A stretch of 64,000 nt of DNA from Nocardioides pantholopis (lineage in GTDB: Bacteria > Actinomycetota > Actinomycetes > Propionibacteriales > Nocardioidaceae), in assembly GCF_003710085.1 (NCBI RefSeq), contig NZ_CP033324.1, positions 186,001 to 250,000 on the forward strand. The letters run 5' to 3'. The notes beneath the pieces were generated by a model. It was not told where the DNA came from. It ran no database searches and saw only the letters and a program-made list of their open reading frames with translations. Shown piece after piece: positions 1 through 9,800 of this stretch; positions within the stretch are counted from its first letter, which is position 1, and every line of letters begins with the position of its first letter. Both the position numbers and the translations under genes were made by a program.

Positions 1-1656
1 CTCTCCGGACGCGCCGTCGTCGTCCGGGTGAGCGACGGGGCCGAGCTCGGCACGGCGGTGCACGAGTATCCGCACGCAGTCCTCGACACCACGCTGCCCG
101 CCTCGCTGACCGGCGCCGATGCGCGCCGGCTGCCCGCGGAGTGGGCCCTGCAGGTGCCGGAGGACTACCGGGAGGTGCTGCGCACGGCGGTGCCCGCGGC
201 GGTGGCCGCCGCCGGCATCGACCCGGCCGACGTCGTCGGTCTCGGCACCGACTTCACCGCCTGCACGATGGTGCCCTGCCTGGCCGACGGCACCCCGCTG
301 AACGAGGCCGGCCACGCCGACCGGCCGCACGCCTACGTGAAGCTGTGGAAGCACCACGCCGCCCAGCCGCAGGCGGACCGGATCAACCGGCTCGCCGAGG
401 AGCGGGCGGAGGCCTGGCTGCCCCGGTACGGCGGGCTGATCTCCTCGGAGTGGGAGTTCGCCAAGGGACTCCAGCTCTTCGAGGAGGACCGGGACCTCTA
501 CGACCGCATGGAGCACTGGGTCGAGGCCGCCGACTGGATCGTGTGGCAGCTGTGCGGGCAGTACGTCCGCAACGCCTGCACCGCCGGCTACAAGGGCCTC
601 TACCAGCGGCTCGACGGCGCGGCCGGCAGCTATCCGACCCGCGCCTACCTGGAGGCGCTGGCCAGCGGCTTCGGGTCGTTCGTCGAGGAGAAGGTGGCCC
701 ACCGGATCGGCCAGCTCGGCGAGCCCGCCGGCCTGCTCACCACGCAGGCCGCGGCCTGGACCGGGCTGCCCGCCGGGATCCCGGTCGCGGTCGGCAACGT
801 CGACGCCCACGTCACCGCGCCCGCCGCGCAGGCGGTCCGGCCGGGCCAGATGGTCGCGATCATGGGCACCTCGACCTGCCACGTGATGAGCTCCGACGTG
901 CTGCGCGAGGTCCCCGGCATGTGCGGGGTGGTCGACGGCGGGGTGATCGCCGGCAGCTGGGGCTACGAGGCCGGACAGAGCGGCGTCGGCGACATCTTCG
1001 GCTGGTTCACCGCGACCTCGCTGCCCCCGGCGTACGCCGAGGCGGCGGCGGCCGCGGGGGAGTCCCCGCACCAGCACCTGACCCGGCTGGCAGCGGCGCA
1101 GGCGGTCGGGCAGCACGGCCTGGTGGCGCTGGACTGGCACTCGGGCAACCGGTCGGTGCTGGTCGACCACGAGCTGTCCGGGCTGGTGCTCGGCCAGACC
1201 CTGGCGACCCGGCCCGAGGACGTCTACCGCGCGCTGCTGGAGGCGACCGCGTTCGGGACCCGGGTGATCATCGAGGCCTTCCGTGACGCCGAGGTCCCGG
1301 TCGAGGAGCTCGTCGTCGCCGGCGGGCTGGTCCGCAACCCGCTGCTGATGCAGATCTACGCCGACGTCACCCGGCTGCCGCTGTCGGTCCTGGACTCCGA
1401 GCAGGGGCCGGCCCTCGGCTCGGCCATCCACGCGGCGGTCGCCGCCGGGTGCTTCCCCGACGTCCCCACCGCGGCCAAGGCCATGGGCCGGGTGCGCCCG
1501 GCGGCGTACCTGCCCGACGAGGCCCGCGCGCAGGCCTACGACGAGCTCTTCGGGGTCTACCTCGAGCTGCACGACCACTTCGGCCGCCGGACCACCACGA
1601 TGCGGCGGCTGAAGGCGATCCGCAGGTCCGCGCTGGCCGGGGAGGAGGGGGCATGA
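1..1656 (+). CDS. araB: Ribulokinase, 5'-truncated by window edge
   Basis: Phosphorylates L-ribulose to L-ribulose-5-phosphate in cytoplasmic L-arabinose catabolism. The frame is open from base 1 and the first visible residues ([13 protein letters not shown]) match the stretch just after the N-terminal phosphate-binding loop of the FGGY kinases. The true start therefore lies a few codons upstream of the window, and the in-frame GTG at 28 is not a start. About 551 residues are visible, close to the family's usual 550-570. FGGY/ASKHA marks include [38 protein letters not shown] and the C-terminal adenosine-binding [11 protein letters not shown]. The stop overlaps the araD start by ATGA, so translation is probably coupled. 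Order B-D-A is the common bacterial operon order. Confidence 0.95.
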   Translation, partial: LSGRAVVVRVSDGAELGTAVHEYPHAVLDTTLPASLTGADARRLPAEWALQVPEDYREVLRTAVPAAVAAAGIDPADVVGLGTDFTACTMVPCLADGTPLNEAGHADRPHAYVKLWKHHAAQPQADRINRLAEERAEAWLPRYGGLISSEWEFAKGLQLFEEDRDLYDRMEHWVEAADWIVWQLCGQYVRNACTAGYKGLYQRLDGAAGSYPTRAYLEALASGFGSFVEEKVAHRIGQLGEPAGLLTTQAAAWTGLPAGIPVAVGNVDAHVTAPAAQAVRPGQMVAIMGTSTCHVMSSDVLREVPGMCGVVDGGVIAGSWGYEAGQSGVGDIFGWFTATSLPPAYAEAAAAAGESPHQHLTRLAAAQAVGQHGLVALDWHSGNRSVLVDHELSGLVLGQTLATRPEDVYRALLEATAFGTRVIIEAFRDAEVPVEELVVAGGLVRNPLLMQIYADVTRLPLSVLDSEQGPALGSAIHAAVAAGCFPDVPTAAKAMGRVRPAAYLPDEARAQAYDELFGVYLELHDHFGRRTTTMRRLKAIRRSALAGEEGA

Positions 1657-2339
1657 GCGCCGTCACCGGGGTGCAGGAGACCGTCGCCGCGCTGCGCCGC
1701 GAGGTCTGCGCGCTGCACGAGCAGCTGATCCGCTACCAGCTGGTGGTGTGGACCGCCGGCAACGTCTCGGCGCGGGTGCCGGGCCACGAGCTGCTGGTGA
1801 TCAAGCCCAGCGGGGTCGCCTACGACGAGCTCACGCCGGAGAACATGGTGGTCTGCGACCTCGACGGGCGCGTCGTCGAGGGCGAGCACGCCCCGTCCTC
1901 GGACACCGAGGCGCAGGCCTACGTCTACCGGGAGCTGCCGCAGGTCGGCGGCGTGGTGCACACCCACTCGACCTACGCCACCGCGTGGGCCAGCCGGGGC
2001 GAGCCGGTCCCGTGCGTGCTGACGATGGTCGCCGACGAGTTCGGGGGCGAGATCCCGGTGGGGCCGTTCGCGATGATCGGCGACGACTCGATCGGGCGCG
2101 GCATCGTGTCGACCCTGCGGGCGAGCCGCTCCTCGGCGGTGCTGATGCGCAACCACGGGGTCTTCACGGTCGGGCCGACCGCCGCAGCCGCGGTCAAGGC
2201 CGCGGTGATGTGCGAGGACGTCGCCCGCACCGTGCACATCGCCCGCCAGATCGGCGAGCCGGTGCCGATCGCGCAGCACCACGTCGACGCCCTCCACGAC
2301 CGCTACCGAAACGTCTACGGCCAGCCCGGCCAGCACTGA
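1653..2339 (+). CDS. araD: L-ribulose-5-phosphate 4-epimerase
   Basis: Converts L-ribulose-5-phosphate to D-xylulose-5-phosphate, the last step of arabinose catabolism before the pentose phosphate pathway. The 228-residue length is typical of this class II aldolase family. The metal-binding HTH motif falls at about H103 and H105, and a third histidine sits in RNHGVF at about H168, matching the zinc ligands known in E. coli AraD. The GKP-type substrate loop appears as [17 protein letters not shown]. The ATG at 1653 overlaps the araB stop (ATGA) and has GGAGGAGGGGG just upstream, which fixes the start. Related L-fuculose-phosphate aldolases share the fold, but the araB/araA context settles the assignment. 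Confidence 0.95.
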   Translation: MSAVTGVQETVAALRREVCALHEQLIRYQLVVWTAGNVSARVPGHELLVIKPSGVAYDELTPENMVVCDLDGRVVEGEHAPSSDTEAQAYVYRELPQVGGVVHTHSTYATAWASRGEPVPCVLTMVADEFGGEIPVGPFAMIGDDSIGRGIVSTLRASRSSAVLMRNHGVFTVGPTAAAAVKAAVMCEDVARTVHIARQIGEPVPIAQHHVDALHDRYRNVYGQPGQH

Positions 2340-2416
2340 GCCGCCGCGACCCCCCGCCGCCCCCCGTGTCCCGCCCCGCGCCCGACCCCCGTCGGGAGCG
2401 CCCCCGAAGGAGCACC

Positions 2417-3934
2417 ATGACCACCACCTCCCCGTCCACCGCCGTCCCCGAGGTCTGGTTCCTCACCGGGAGCCAGTCCCTCTACGGGCCCGAGACCCTC
2501 GACCAGGTCGCGGCGCAGTCCCGGGAGATCGCGGCCCGCCTCGACGCGCGGCCGGACCTGCCGGTCCGGGTCTGCTGGAAGCCGGTGCTGCTCGACGCCG
2601 ACTCGATCTCCCGCCAGCTGCTCGAGGCGAACAGCGAGTCGGGATGCGTGGGCGTGATCGCCTGGATGCACACGTTCTCCCCGGCGAAGATGTGGATCGC
2701 CGGGCTCGACGCGCTCGCCAAGCCGCTGCTCCACCTGCACACCCAGGCCGGCATGGAGCTGCCGTGGTCGACGATCGACATGGACTTCATGAACCTCAAC
2801 CAGGCCGCCCACGGCGACCGGGAGTTCGGCTTCGTCCAGTCCCGGATCGGCGTGGCCCGCAAGACCGTCGCCGGGCACGTCGACTCCCCGGTGGTCGCCG
2901 CCCGGGTGGCGGACTGGGCGCGGGCGGCCCTCGGCCGCGCCGAGCTGGCCCGGCTGCGGCTGGCGCGGTTCGGCGACAACATGCGCGACGTCGCTGTCAC
3001 CGAGGGGGACAAGGTCGAGGCCCAGTTGCGCTTCGGCGTCTCGGTCAACACCTACGGCGTCAACGACCTCGTGGCGCTGGTCGACCAGGTGCCCGACGCC
3101 GAGGTCGACCAGCTCGTCACGGAGTACGCCGACAGCTACACGGTCGCGCCCGAGCTGCTCCCGGGCGCCGAGCGGCACGCGTCGCTGCGCGACGGCGCCC
3201 GCATCGAGCTGGGACTGCGGACGTTCCTCACCGACGGCGGCTTCGGCGCCTTCACGACGAACTTCGAGGACCTCGGCGGCCTGCGCCAGCTCCCGGGCCT
3301 GGCCGTGCAGCGGCTGATGGCCGACGGCCACGGCTTCGGCGGCGAGGGGGACTGGAAGACCTCGGTGCTGCTGCGCGCTGTCAAGGCGATGAGCGTCGGC
3401 CTGCCCGGCGGCACGTCGTTCATGGAGGACTACACCTACCACCTGGTCCCGGGGGAGGAGAAGATCCTCGGCGCCCACATGCTCGAGGTCTGCCCCACGA
3501 TCACCACCGCCCGGCCCTCGCTGGAGGTCCACCCGCTCGCGATCGGCGGCCGCGACGACCCGGTGCGGCTGCGGTTCACCGCCGACCCCGGCCCCGCCGT
3601 GGTGGCCGGGCTCTCCGACCTCGGCGACCGGTTCCGGCTGACCGTCAACGAGGTCGACGTCGTCGAGCCGGACCAGGAGCTGCCGCGGCTGCCGGTCGCG
3701 TGCGCGGTGTGGCGGCCGCGGCCCTCGCTGGCCACCTCGGCCGAGGCGTGGCTGATGGCCGGCGCCCCCCACCACACCGTGCTGTCCCAGGCGATCGGCC
3801 GCGAGGTGCTCGAGGACTTCGCCGAGATGACCCGCACCGAGCTGCTGACGATCGACGCCGACACCACGCCGCGCGCCTTCCAGCGCGAGCTGCGCTGGAA
3901 CGCGGCGTACCACCGGCTGGCCGCCCGGCTCTGA
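2417..3934 (+). CDS. araA: L-arabinose isomerase
   Basis: Isomerises L-arabinose to L-ribulose, the first step of the pathway; cytoplasmic and Mn2+-dependent in the family. The product is 505 residues, the usual AraA length. The opening [20 protein letters not shown] is a hallmark of the family. Metal/substrate regions follow: [26 protein letters not shown] with a conserved Glu, [11 protein letters not shown] and the late APHHTVLS His motif. The start at 2417 has AAGGAGCACC directly upstream. A 77-base spacer separates it from araD, so it is probably on the same transcript. No arabinose regulator is visible in the window; one may lie upstream. Confidence 0.97.
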   Translation: MTTTSPSTAVPEVWFLTGSQSLYGPETLDQVAAQSREIAARLDARPDLPVRVCWKPVLLDADSISRQLLEANSESGCVGVIAWMHTFSPAKMWIAGLDALAKPLLHLHTQAGMELPWSTIDMDFMNLNQAAHGDREFGFVQSRIGVARKTVAGHVDSPVVAARVADWARAALGRAELARLRLARFGDNMRDVAVTEGDKVEAQLRFGVSVNTYGVNDLVALVDQVPDAEVDQLVTEYADSYTVAPELLPGAERHASLRDGARIELGLRTFLTDGGFGAFTTNFEDLGGLRQLPGLAVQRLMADGHGFGGEGDWKTSVLLRAVKAMSVGLPGGTSFMEDYTYHLVPGEEKILGAHMLEVCPTITTARPSLEVHPLAIGGRDDPVRLRFTADPGPAVVAGLSDLGDRFRLTVNEVDVVEPDQELPRLPVACAVWRPRPSLATSAEAWLMAGAPHHTVLSQAIGREVLEDFAEMTRTELLTIDADTTPRAFQRELRWNAAYHRLAARL

Positions 3935-3946
3935 CGCCGGGTCCGC

Positions 3947-3988
3947 CCACTCCAGGTCAGCCACTCCAGGTCAGCGACTCCAGGTCAG
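3947..3988. repeat. Three 14-bp tandem repeats at araA/esterase junction
   Basis: Three head-to-tail copies of CCACTCCAGGTCAG (third copy CGACTCCAGGTCAG) fill the gap between the araA stop and the convergent esterase gene. The last copy supplies the esterase stop codon (TCA read on the plus strand at 3985-3987), so slippage here would edit that C-terminus. No hairpin or T-run accompanies it. Confidence 0.85.
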
Positions 3989-4824
3989 CGGGGCTCGAGC
4001 TGTCGTCGCAGGAACGATGCCGCGGAGTCGATCGCCCGCGCGGCGGTCGGGTCGGTGGCGTGGTCGTGCTGGAAGACGTGGGTGGCGCCGGCGTACACCT
4101 CGAGGGCGACGTCGACGTCGGCGGTCGCGGCCCGGGCCGCGAGGCGTGTGCTGTCGTCGAGCAGGACCTCGCGGGAGCCGACCTGGAGCAGGAGCGGGGG
4201 CAGTCCACGCAGATCGGCGAGAAGCGGACTGGCGAGCGGGTCGCGACCGTCGCTGCCGGCGAGGTAGAGGTCGGCGTACGCCCGGATGTCGGCGGCGTCG
4301 AAGACCGGGTCGGCGGCCTCCTTGCCCGTCAGGCTCGCGCCGGACAGGGTGAGGTCGAACCATCCCGAGAACGCCGCGAGGCCGGCCGGCAGGCCCAGTC
4401 CGGCCTCGCGGGCGGCGAGCATGGTCGCCAGCGCGAGGCCGCCGCCCGCCGAGTCGCCCGCGAGAACCAGCCCGGCGGGGTCGACGTCGACCAGCAGCTG
4501 CCGGTACGACGCGAGCGCGTCGTCGACTGCTGCGGGGAAGGGGTTCTCCGGGGCCAGCCGGTAGTCGAGGGAGACGGCGCGCAGCCCGGCCCGCGCTGCG
4601 AGCCCGGCAGCGAGCGGAACGCCGGTGCGGTCCGCGCCGATGGCGTAGCCGCCGCCGTGCAGGTAGAGCAGCGTGCCCGTCCCGCGGACGGCCTGCGGCA
4701 CCGCGATGTCGACGGCGGGCACTCCGCCCAGCGTGGTCTCGGTGATCCGGGTGCCGTCCGGCAGCGGCAGCCGACCGAAGGATGCGTAGAAGGTGCGGAG
4801 CTCGTCGAGCGACTGCTGGTCCAT
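3985..4824 (-). CDS. HSL-family alpha/beta hydrolase (esterase)
   Basis: Probable cytoplasmic carboxylesterase of the hormone-sensitive-lipase (family IV) group, 279 residues. The oxyanion-hole motif is YLHGGGYAIG, the nucleophile elbow is GDSAGGG, and the distal part contains VGSREVLLDDS (acid region) and GATHVFQHD (catalytic His). The ATG at 4824 is chosen because AAGGAG lies six bases before it and the residues upstream are low-complexity. It is convergent with araA and downstream of the MFS gene on the same strand, with an 82-base gap. The substrate is not predictable; a role in deacetylating plant glycans is only a guess from the neighbours. Confidence 0.85.
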   Translation of the reverse strand: MDQQSLDELRTFYASFGRLPLPDGTRITETTLGGVPAVDIAVPQAVRGTGTLLYLHGGGYAIGADRTGVPLAAGLAARAGLRAVSLDYRLAPENPFPAAVDDALASYRQLLVDVDPAGLVLAGDSAGGGLALATMLAAREAGLGLPAGLAAFSGWFDLTLSGASLTGKEAADPVFDAADIRAYADLYLAGSDGRDPLASPLLADLRGLPPLLLQVGSREVLLDDSTRLAARAATADVDVALEVYAGATHVFQHDHATDPTAARAIDSAASFLRRQLEPR

Positions 4825-4906
4825 GGTTCTCCTTGGAGGGGACGGACGGGACCGGGGCGGGACGGAAGACAGCGTGCCTGGCGAGCGGACGGTGCGGCAC
4901 GCCAAT

Positions 4907-6259
4907 TCAGGTCGAGGTTTCGTGCGGTGTGGGAGCCGGTGTGGCTGTCGATCCCGCCTGCTGGCGCAGGGCGAGGGCCGACCCGACGACCAACGCGAGG
5001 GCCGTGACGCCGATGGCGATGCTGGTCGCGTGGGCGGTGATCGCCGCGAGGGCCACGGGGATGGCCAGGCCGACACTGGCTCCGAGCTGTTGCAGGGTCG
5101 TTCCGACGGCGCCGGCGACTCCTGCGTGGGGTCCGGCGTCACGGTTCATGGCGCTGTTCGCGGCCGGCATGACCTGGGAGGTCCCCAGTCCCATCACGCC
5201 GAGCGCGGCGAGAACCGCGGCGAGACTGGTCGGCGACAGCGCGAAGACGATCTGTCCGGCGCCGAGGAGCGCGAGCCCGACGCCGATCTGGCGGTCCGGT
5301 GGCCGGGCGCCGAGCCGGCGGGAGAGGAACAGGCCCAGCTGGATGGCCGCCGGGTAGATCGAGAACAGGGCACCGGTGGCCAGCGGTGCGAGGTGATGGT
5401 CGTGCTGGAGCGAACCGTTCGCCGACACGAACGTGGCGATCGTGGCGACACCCCACAGGAAGAGCCCGTAGTAGGCCACGCGCCTGGTCGCGCTCTCGAA
5501 CAGCGCGGCCGGGATCAACGGAGCCGTCGAGCGCCGCTCGGAAGCCGCGAACCCGATCAGCACCAGGGCGCCGGCGACCCCGGAGGCCGTCGCCCGCCCC
5601 GGGTCGTCCACGACCGTGAGCGCCTGGATGACCAGTGCAGCCCCCGCGGCCAGGACGGCGCCCCGCCAGGAGCCGCGCCCGTGCCCCGGTGAGCGCTCGA
5701 CGTCGTCCCCGGCGAGGGTCGAGAGAACCAGGGCCACCACGACGAACGCGACGTTGACGTACAGGCACGCCCGCCAGCCCGCGAGCTGGGTCAGCACCCC
5801 TCCGAGCAGCAGCCCGATGGCGGTCCCGCTGCCCATGATCATCCCGAAGACGGCGTACGCCCGGTCGCGGCCCGCATCGGGGAACGCGGCCGAGAGGCGC
5901 GCCATCGCCGCCGGCGTCATCGCGGCCGCGGCGACCCCCTGGGCGACCCGGGCACAGATCAGCAGCCAGCCCAGGTCGGCAGCGCCTCCCACCGCCGAGG
6001 CGAGTCCGAAGGCGATCAGGCCCAGCGTCATGACGCGGCGATATCCGACTGCCTGGGCGACCCGGCCTCCGGCGATCATCAGCGAGCCCGCCGCCAGGAC
6101 GTACGCGGCCATCACCCAGGCCACGGCCTGCGACGACAGGTGCAGATCGGCGGCCATCCCGGGGAGCGCCAGGGCCAGGATGGTCGCGTCGACACCGACC
6201 ATCAGCTGGCCGGTCACCACCGCGCCGAGGACCAGCCACGGCTTTGGCCTCTCGCTCAC
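4907..6259 (-). CDS. MFS transporter, DHA-type drug exporter
   Basis: Predicted inner-membrane proton-driven exporter of about 450 residues with 12-14 hydrophobic segments. The N-terminal half carries GVDATILALALPGMAADL, typical of the drug:H+ antiporter group, and GRVAQAVGYRRVM as the loop 2-3 motif. The GTG start at 6257-6259 follows GGGAGGGATGTC. It is divergent from a MarR regulator, and two 15-base palindromes lie between the two starts, so the exporter is most likely repressed by that regulator and induced by its ligand. The cargo is not known from sequence. Confidence 0.88.
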   Translation of the reverse strand: MSERPKPWLVLGAVVTGQLMVGVDATILALALPGMAADLHLSSQAVAWVMAAYVLAAGSLMIAGGRVAQAVGYRRVMTLGLIAFGLASAVGGAADLGWLLICARVAQGVAAAAMTPAAMARLSAAFPDAGRDRAYAVFGMIMGSGTAIGLLLGGVLTQLAGWRACLYVNVAFVVVALVLSTLAGDDVERSPGHGRGSWRGAVLAAGAALVIQALTVVDDPGRATASGVAGALVLIGFAASERRSTAPLIPAALFESATRRVAYYGLFLWGVATIATFVSANGSLQHDHHLAPLATGALFSIYPAAIQLGLFLSRRLGARPPDRQIGVGLALLGAGQIVFALSPTSLAAVLAALGVMGLGTSQVMPAANSAMNRDAGPHAGVAGAVGTTLQQLGASVGLAIPVALAAITAHATSIAIGVTALALVVGSALALRQQAGSTATPAPTPHETST

Positions 6260-6275
6260 GACATCCCTCCCTATG

Positions 6276-6317
6276 GTTGGTGGCACCAACGCAACGTAAA
6301 TCGTTGGTGTCACCAAC
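6276..6317. promoter_or_regulatory. Paired palindromic operator for MarR/MFS
   Basis: Two near-identical inverted repeats, GTTGGTGGCACCAAC (6276-6290) and GTTGGTGTCACCAAC (6303-6317), lie between the divergent MFS and MarR starts. Each has perfect 7-base arms around one base, and centres are 27 bp apart. Both copies are followed by GCAA. This is what a MarR-family autorepressor site looks like. Confidence 0.85.
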
Positions 6318-6331
6318 GCAAGGGAGATGTC

Positions 6332-6763
6332 GTGCCTGACCGTCCACCCCAGCGACTGCTGGAGACGCCCAGCTGGCTGCTGACCCAGATCGCGGCGAGC
6401 GCGGGTCGGCGCAGCCGCGAGGTCTTCGACTCGCTCGGAGCCGGCCGCTACCACTACGCGATCCTCTGCGCCGTCGAGGAGTTCGGCCCCTGCAGCCAGG
6501 TTGAGATCGGCGGCCGGCTGAACATGGACAGGAAGGACGTGGCTCAGCGGGTTCTCGAGCTCGAGGACCAGCAGTGCCTGCGGCGCCGCCCGGACCCCGC
6601 GGATCCGAGACGCAACCTCGTCCGCATCACCGCTCACGGACGGGACCGGCTCGACCAGATCCACGCCCGGCTGACGGTCGCCCAGAACGAGCTGTTGGAG
6701 CCGCTCGCGCCCCAGGAGCGAACCAGCCTGATCGCAGCCCTGCAGAAGATCCTCGGCCGCTAG
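6332..6763 (+). CDS. MarR-family transcriptional regulator
   Basis: Winged-helix DNA-binding protein of 143 residues. The recognition region is CSQVEIGGRLNMDRKDVAQRVLELEDQQCLRRRPDPADPRRNLVRIT, where the DPRR wing and LxITxxG pattern are typical of MarR. The GTG at 6332 is preferred: AAGGGAGATGTC precedes it and the upstream frame is a shadow of the divergent gene. It is divergent from the MFS exporter, with twin palindromes in the shared promoter, so it likely represses itself and the exporter. Confidence 0.9.
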   Translation: MPDRPPQRLLETPSWLLTQIAASAGRRSREVFDSLGAGRYHYAILCAVEEFGPCSQVEIGGRLNMDRKDVAQRVLELEDQQCLRRRPDPADPRRNLVRITAHGRDRLDQIHARLTVAQNELLEPLAPQERTSLIAALQKILGR

Positions 6764-6854
6764 CGAGGGGCGACGACGGGTGGGCTGCTCGCGGCCCGGG
6801 CCGGTTGCTGGCCGGATCCGGTCAGACCTGTTGTGACCTGGGTCACGCGGACTT

Positions 6855-6872
6855 ACGTTGCGTTTGCAACGT
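6855..6872. promoter_or_regulatory. LacI-like palindromic operator before GH78 gene
   Basis: ACGTTGC-GTTT-GCAACGT is a perfect 7-base inverted repeat, 28 bases before the rhamnosidase start. Its size and the CG/GCAA character resemble sites bound by LacI-family sugar repressors. The regulator itself is not in the window. Confidence 0.6.
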
Positions 6873-6899
6873 TTCAATGCCGAGCGGGAAGAGGCCGCG

Positions 6900-9800
6900 A
6901 TGTCCACCCAACGAAGCCGAGCACGACGCCTGCTGATCCCCGGGCTGGTGCTGGCCGCCGGTCTCTCCCTGAGCGTCGTCCCGGCCGTCACCCCCGGCGC
7001 GGCGGCGCTCGCCCCCGACGGCACGGTCCGGGTCGAGGGCCTCCAGGCCAACGGCCGCACCGATCCGCTCGGCATCCCCGGCGCCGCGCCCCAGCTCAGC
7101 TGGCGGGCGGTCTCGGCGGCCCGCGGCGTGGTGCAGACGGCGTACGAGATCCGGGTGGCGAGCAGCGAGGACGCGCTCGACTCCGCGGACGTGTGGAGCT
7201 CGGGCAAGGTGGCCTCCCCCCGCCAGGTCGACGTGGAGTACGGCGGTCCGGCGCTGGCCGCCGGGACCCGCTACGCGTGGCAGGTCCGCACCTGGGACGG
7301 TGCCGACCAGGCCACCGCGTGGAGCGAGCCGGCGACCTTCGAGACCGGCCTCCTCGACGCCGACGACTGGGGCGACGCGGAGTGGATCGGCGCCCCGGCC
7401 GGCACCGAGGTGGACCGCTGGACCGACTACACCGCCGACATCGACTTCACCATCGACAACCTGGTCCTCGCAGCCTTCGTCCGCACCGCGAACCTCGACA
7501 ACGGCTACCTGTGGCAGCTGAGCCTGGCCGACGGGACCCCGCGGTTCCGCCCGCACGTCAAGGTCGGCGGCAGCTACCGGCTGCTGGACAACAAGGACAT
7601 CTCCGCCTCGATCACCGCCGAGGAGCTGCGCACCGGGCAGCACACGATGAGCGTGGCCTTCGACGGCCAGACGATCACGACCCGGCTCGACGGCGAGGTC
7701 ATCGACACCCGAACCGACGCGACGTTCGCCAAGGGGTTCGTGGGCTTCCGGGCCTCCCAGGCGACCGAGGGCACGGAGGCGGCCACGGTGCACGATGTCC
7801 GGGTGACGGCCGAGAACGGCGACGTCCTCCTCGACACCGACTTCGCGGCCCAGGGCAACCCGTTCTCGGCCGGCACGCTCGTCGAGCGCGGCCTCGAGAT
7901 CAAGGGCAACGTCGAGGCGCTGTGGCGCTCGCCGGACGACAACCTGCCGCTGCTGCGTACCGACTTCGAGACCGCCGCCGACAAGACCGTGACCCAGGCG
8001 CGGGTCTACGCGACCGCCCGGGGCATCTACGAGCTGAACCTCAACGGCGAGAAGGTGGGCGACCAGTTCCTGGCGCCGGGCTGGACCGACTACGAGGACC
8101 GCATCCAGCACCAGACCTACGACGTCACCGAGCTCGTCACGAGCGGCGCGAACTCCTTCGGCGCCGAGCTCGCCGACGGCTGGTGGGGCGGCAAGGTCGG
8201 CATGTGGGGCCCCGGGGTCTACGGCAACGACCTCTCGCTGGTCGCCCGGCTGCGGCTGGACTACTCCGACGGCACCAGCGAGTGGGTGGACACCGACGCG
8301 GAGTCCTGGTCCAGCCACACCGGGCCGTACACGTTCACCGACAACATCGACGGCGAGTCCTACGACGCCCGCCAGGAGCAGCCGGGCTGGGACGAGGCCG
8401 GCTTCGACGACGCCGGCTGGGCCGCGGCCGTGGCCCGCCCCTCGGCCACCGAGCTGGTCGTGCCGCAGCCCGACGAGCCGGTCCGGGCGACCCAGGAGCT
8501 CGCGACAGTCGAGCGCACCGAGCCGGCCCCCGGCGCCTTCGTCTACGACCTCGGCCAGAACATGGTCGGCGTGGCCCGGATGCGCCTGCAGGGGAGGGCC
8601 GGCACCACGGTCACCATCCGCTACGGCGAGATGCTCAACCCCGACGGCACCCTCTACACCGCGAACCTGCGGGCCGCGAAGGTCACCGACCGCTACACCT
8701 TCGCCGAGGACGGCACAGTCACCTACGAGCCGAAGTTCACCCAGCACGGCTTCCGGTACGTCGAGATCGTCGGCGCCTCCACGCCCCCGGCCGCCGCCGA
8801 CGTCACCGGCGTCGTGTGGGAGTCCGATCTCGCCGACACCGGCGAGCTCGAGACGTCCGACCCGATGCTCAACCAGCTGGCCAGCAACATCTCCTGGGGC
8901 CAGCGCGGCAACTTCCTCTCGATCCCGACCGACACCCCCGCCCGCGACGAGCGGCTCGGCTGGACCGGCGACATCAACGTCTTCGCCCCCACGGCGAGCT
9001 ACCTCAAGGACACCCGGGCGTTCCTGCGCAAGTGGATGACCGACCTGCGCGACTCGGCGTACCCGAACGGCAACATCCCGGGCGTCGCCCCGCAGCCCAA
9101 GGGCATCGACCTCGGCAGCGGCCTGGGCTGGTCCGACGCGGTGATCACGGTCCCGTACGCGGTGTGGCACAGCCAGGGCGACACCGCGATCGTGCGGGAG
9201 AACTATGCAGCGATGACCGCCTACCTGGACTTCGTGCGGGCCGGGGCCGGTCCGGACCTCGTCGACACCGCGCGCGGCAACTGGGACGACTGGCTCAACC
9301 TGGACGACCCGACGCCGACCGGCGTCCTGGGCACGGCGTACCTCGCCGAGGACGCCCGGATGCTCGCGGAGATGGCGACCGCGATCGGGGAGGACGAGGA
9401 CGCAGCCGAGCTCACCGAGCTCTCGGCCCGGGTCCGCGAGGTGTTCGCCGCCGAGCTGGTGGCGGCCGACGGCACCGTCAACGGCAACAGCCAGACCGGC
9501 TACGCGCTGGCCCTCGGGATGGACCTGGTGCCTGACGAGGAGCTGCGCGCGAGGGTGGCCGCCCGGTTCGTGGCGAAGCTCGCCTCCAAGAACAACCACC
9601 TCTCGACCGGCTTCCTCGGCACGCCGTGGCTGCTGCCGGCGCTGAGCAGCATCGGCCGCGACGACCTGGCGTACACGCTGCTGACCCACAAGGACTTCCC
9701 GTCCTGGGGCTACGAGGTCGAGAACGGCGCCACCACCATGTGGGAGCGCTGGGACTCGATCAAGCCGGACGGCTCCTTCGGGGACGTGGGCATGAACTCG

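Noticed and set aside
1557..2336. Long minus-strand frame across araD
   Set aside because: Shadow of a high-GC gene: composition is Arg/Asp/His-rich with no motif, and araD fully explains the region.
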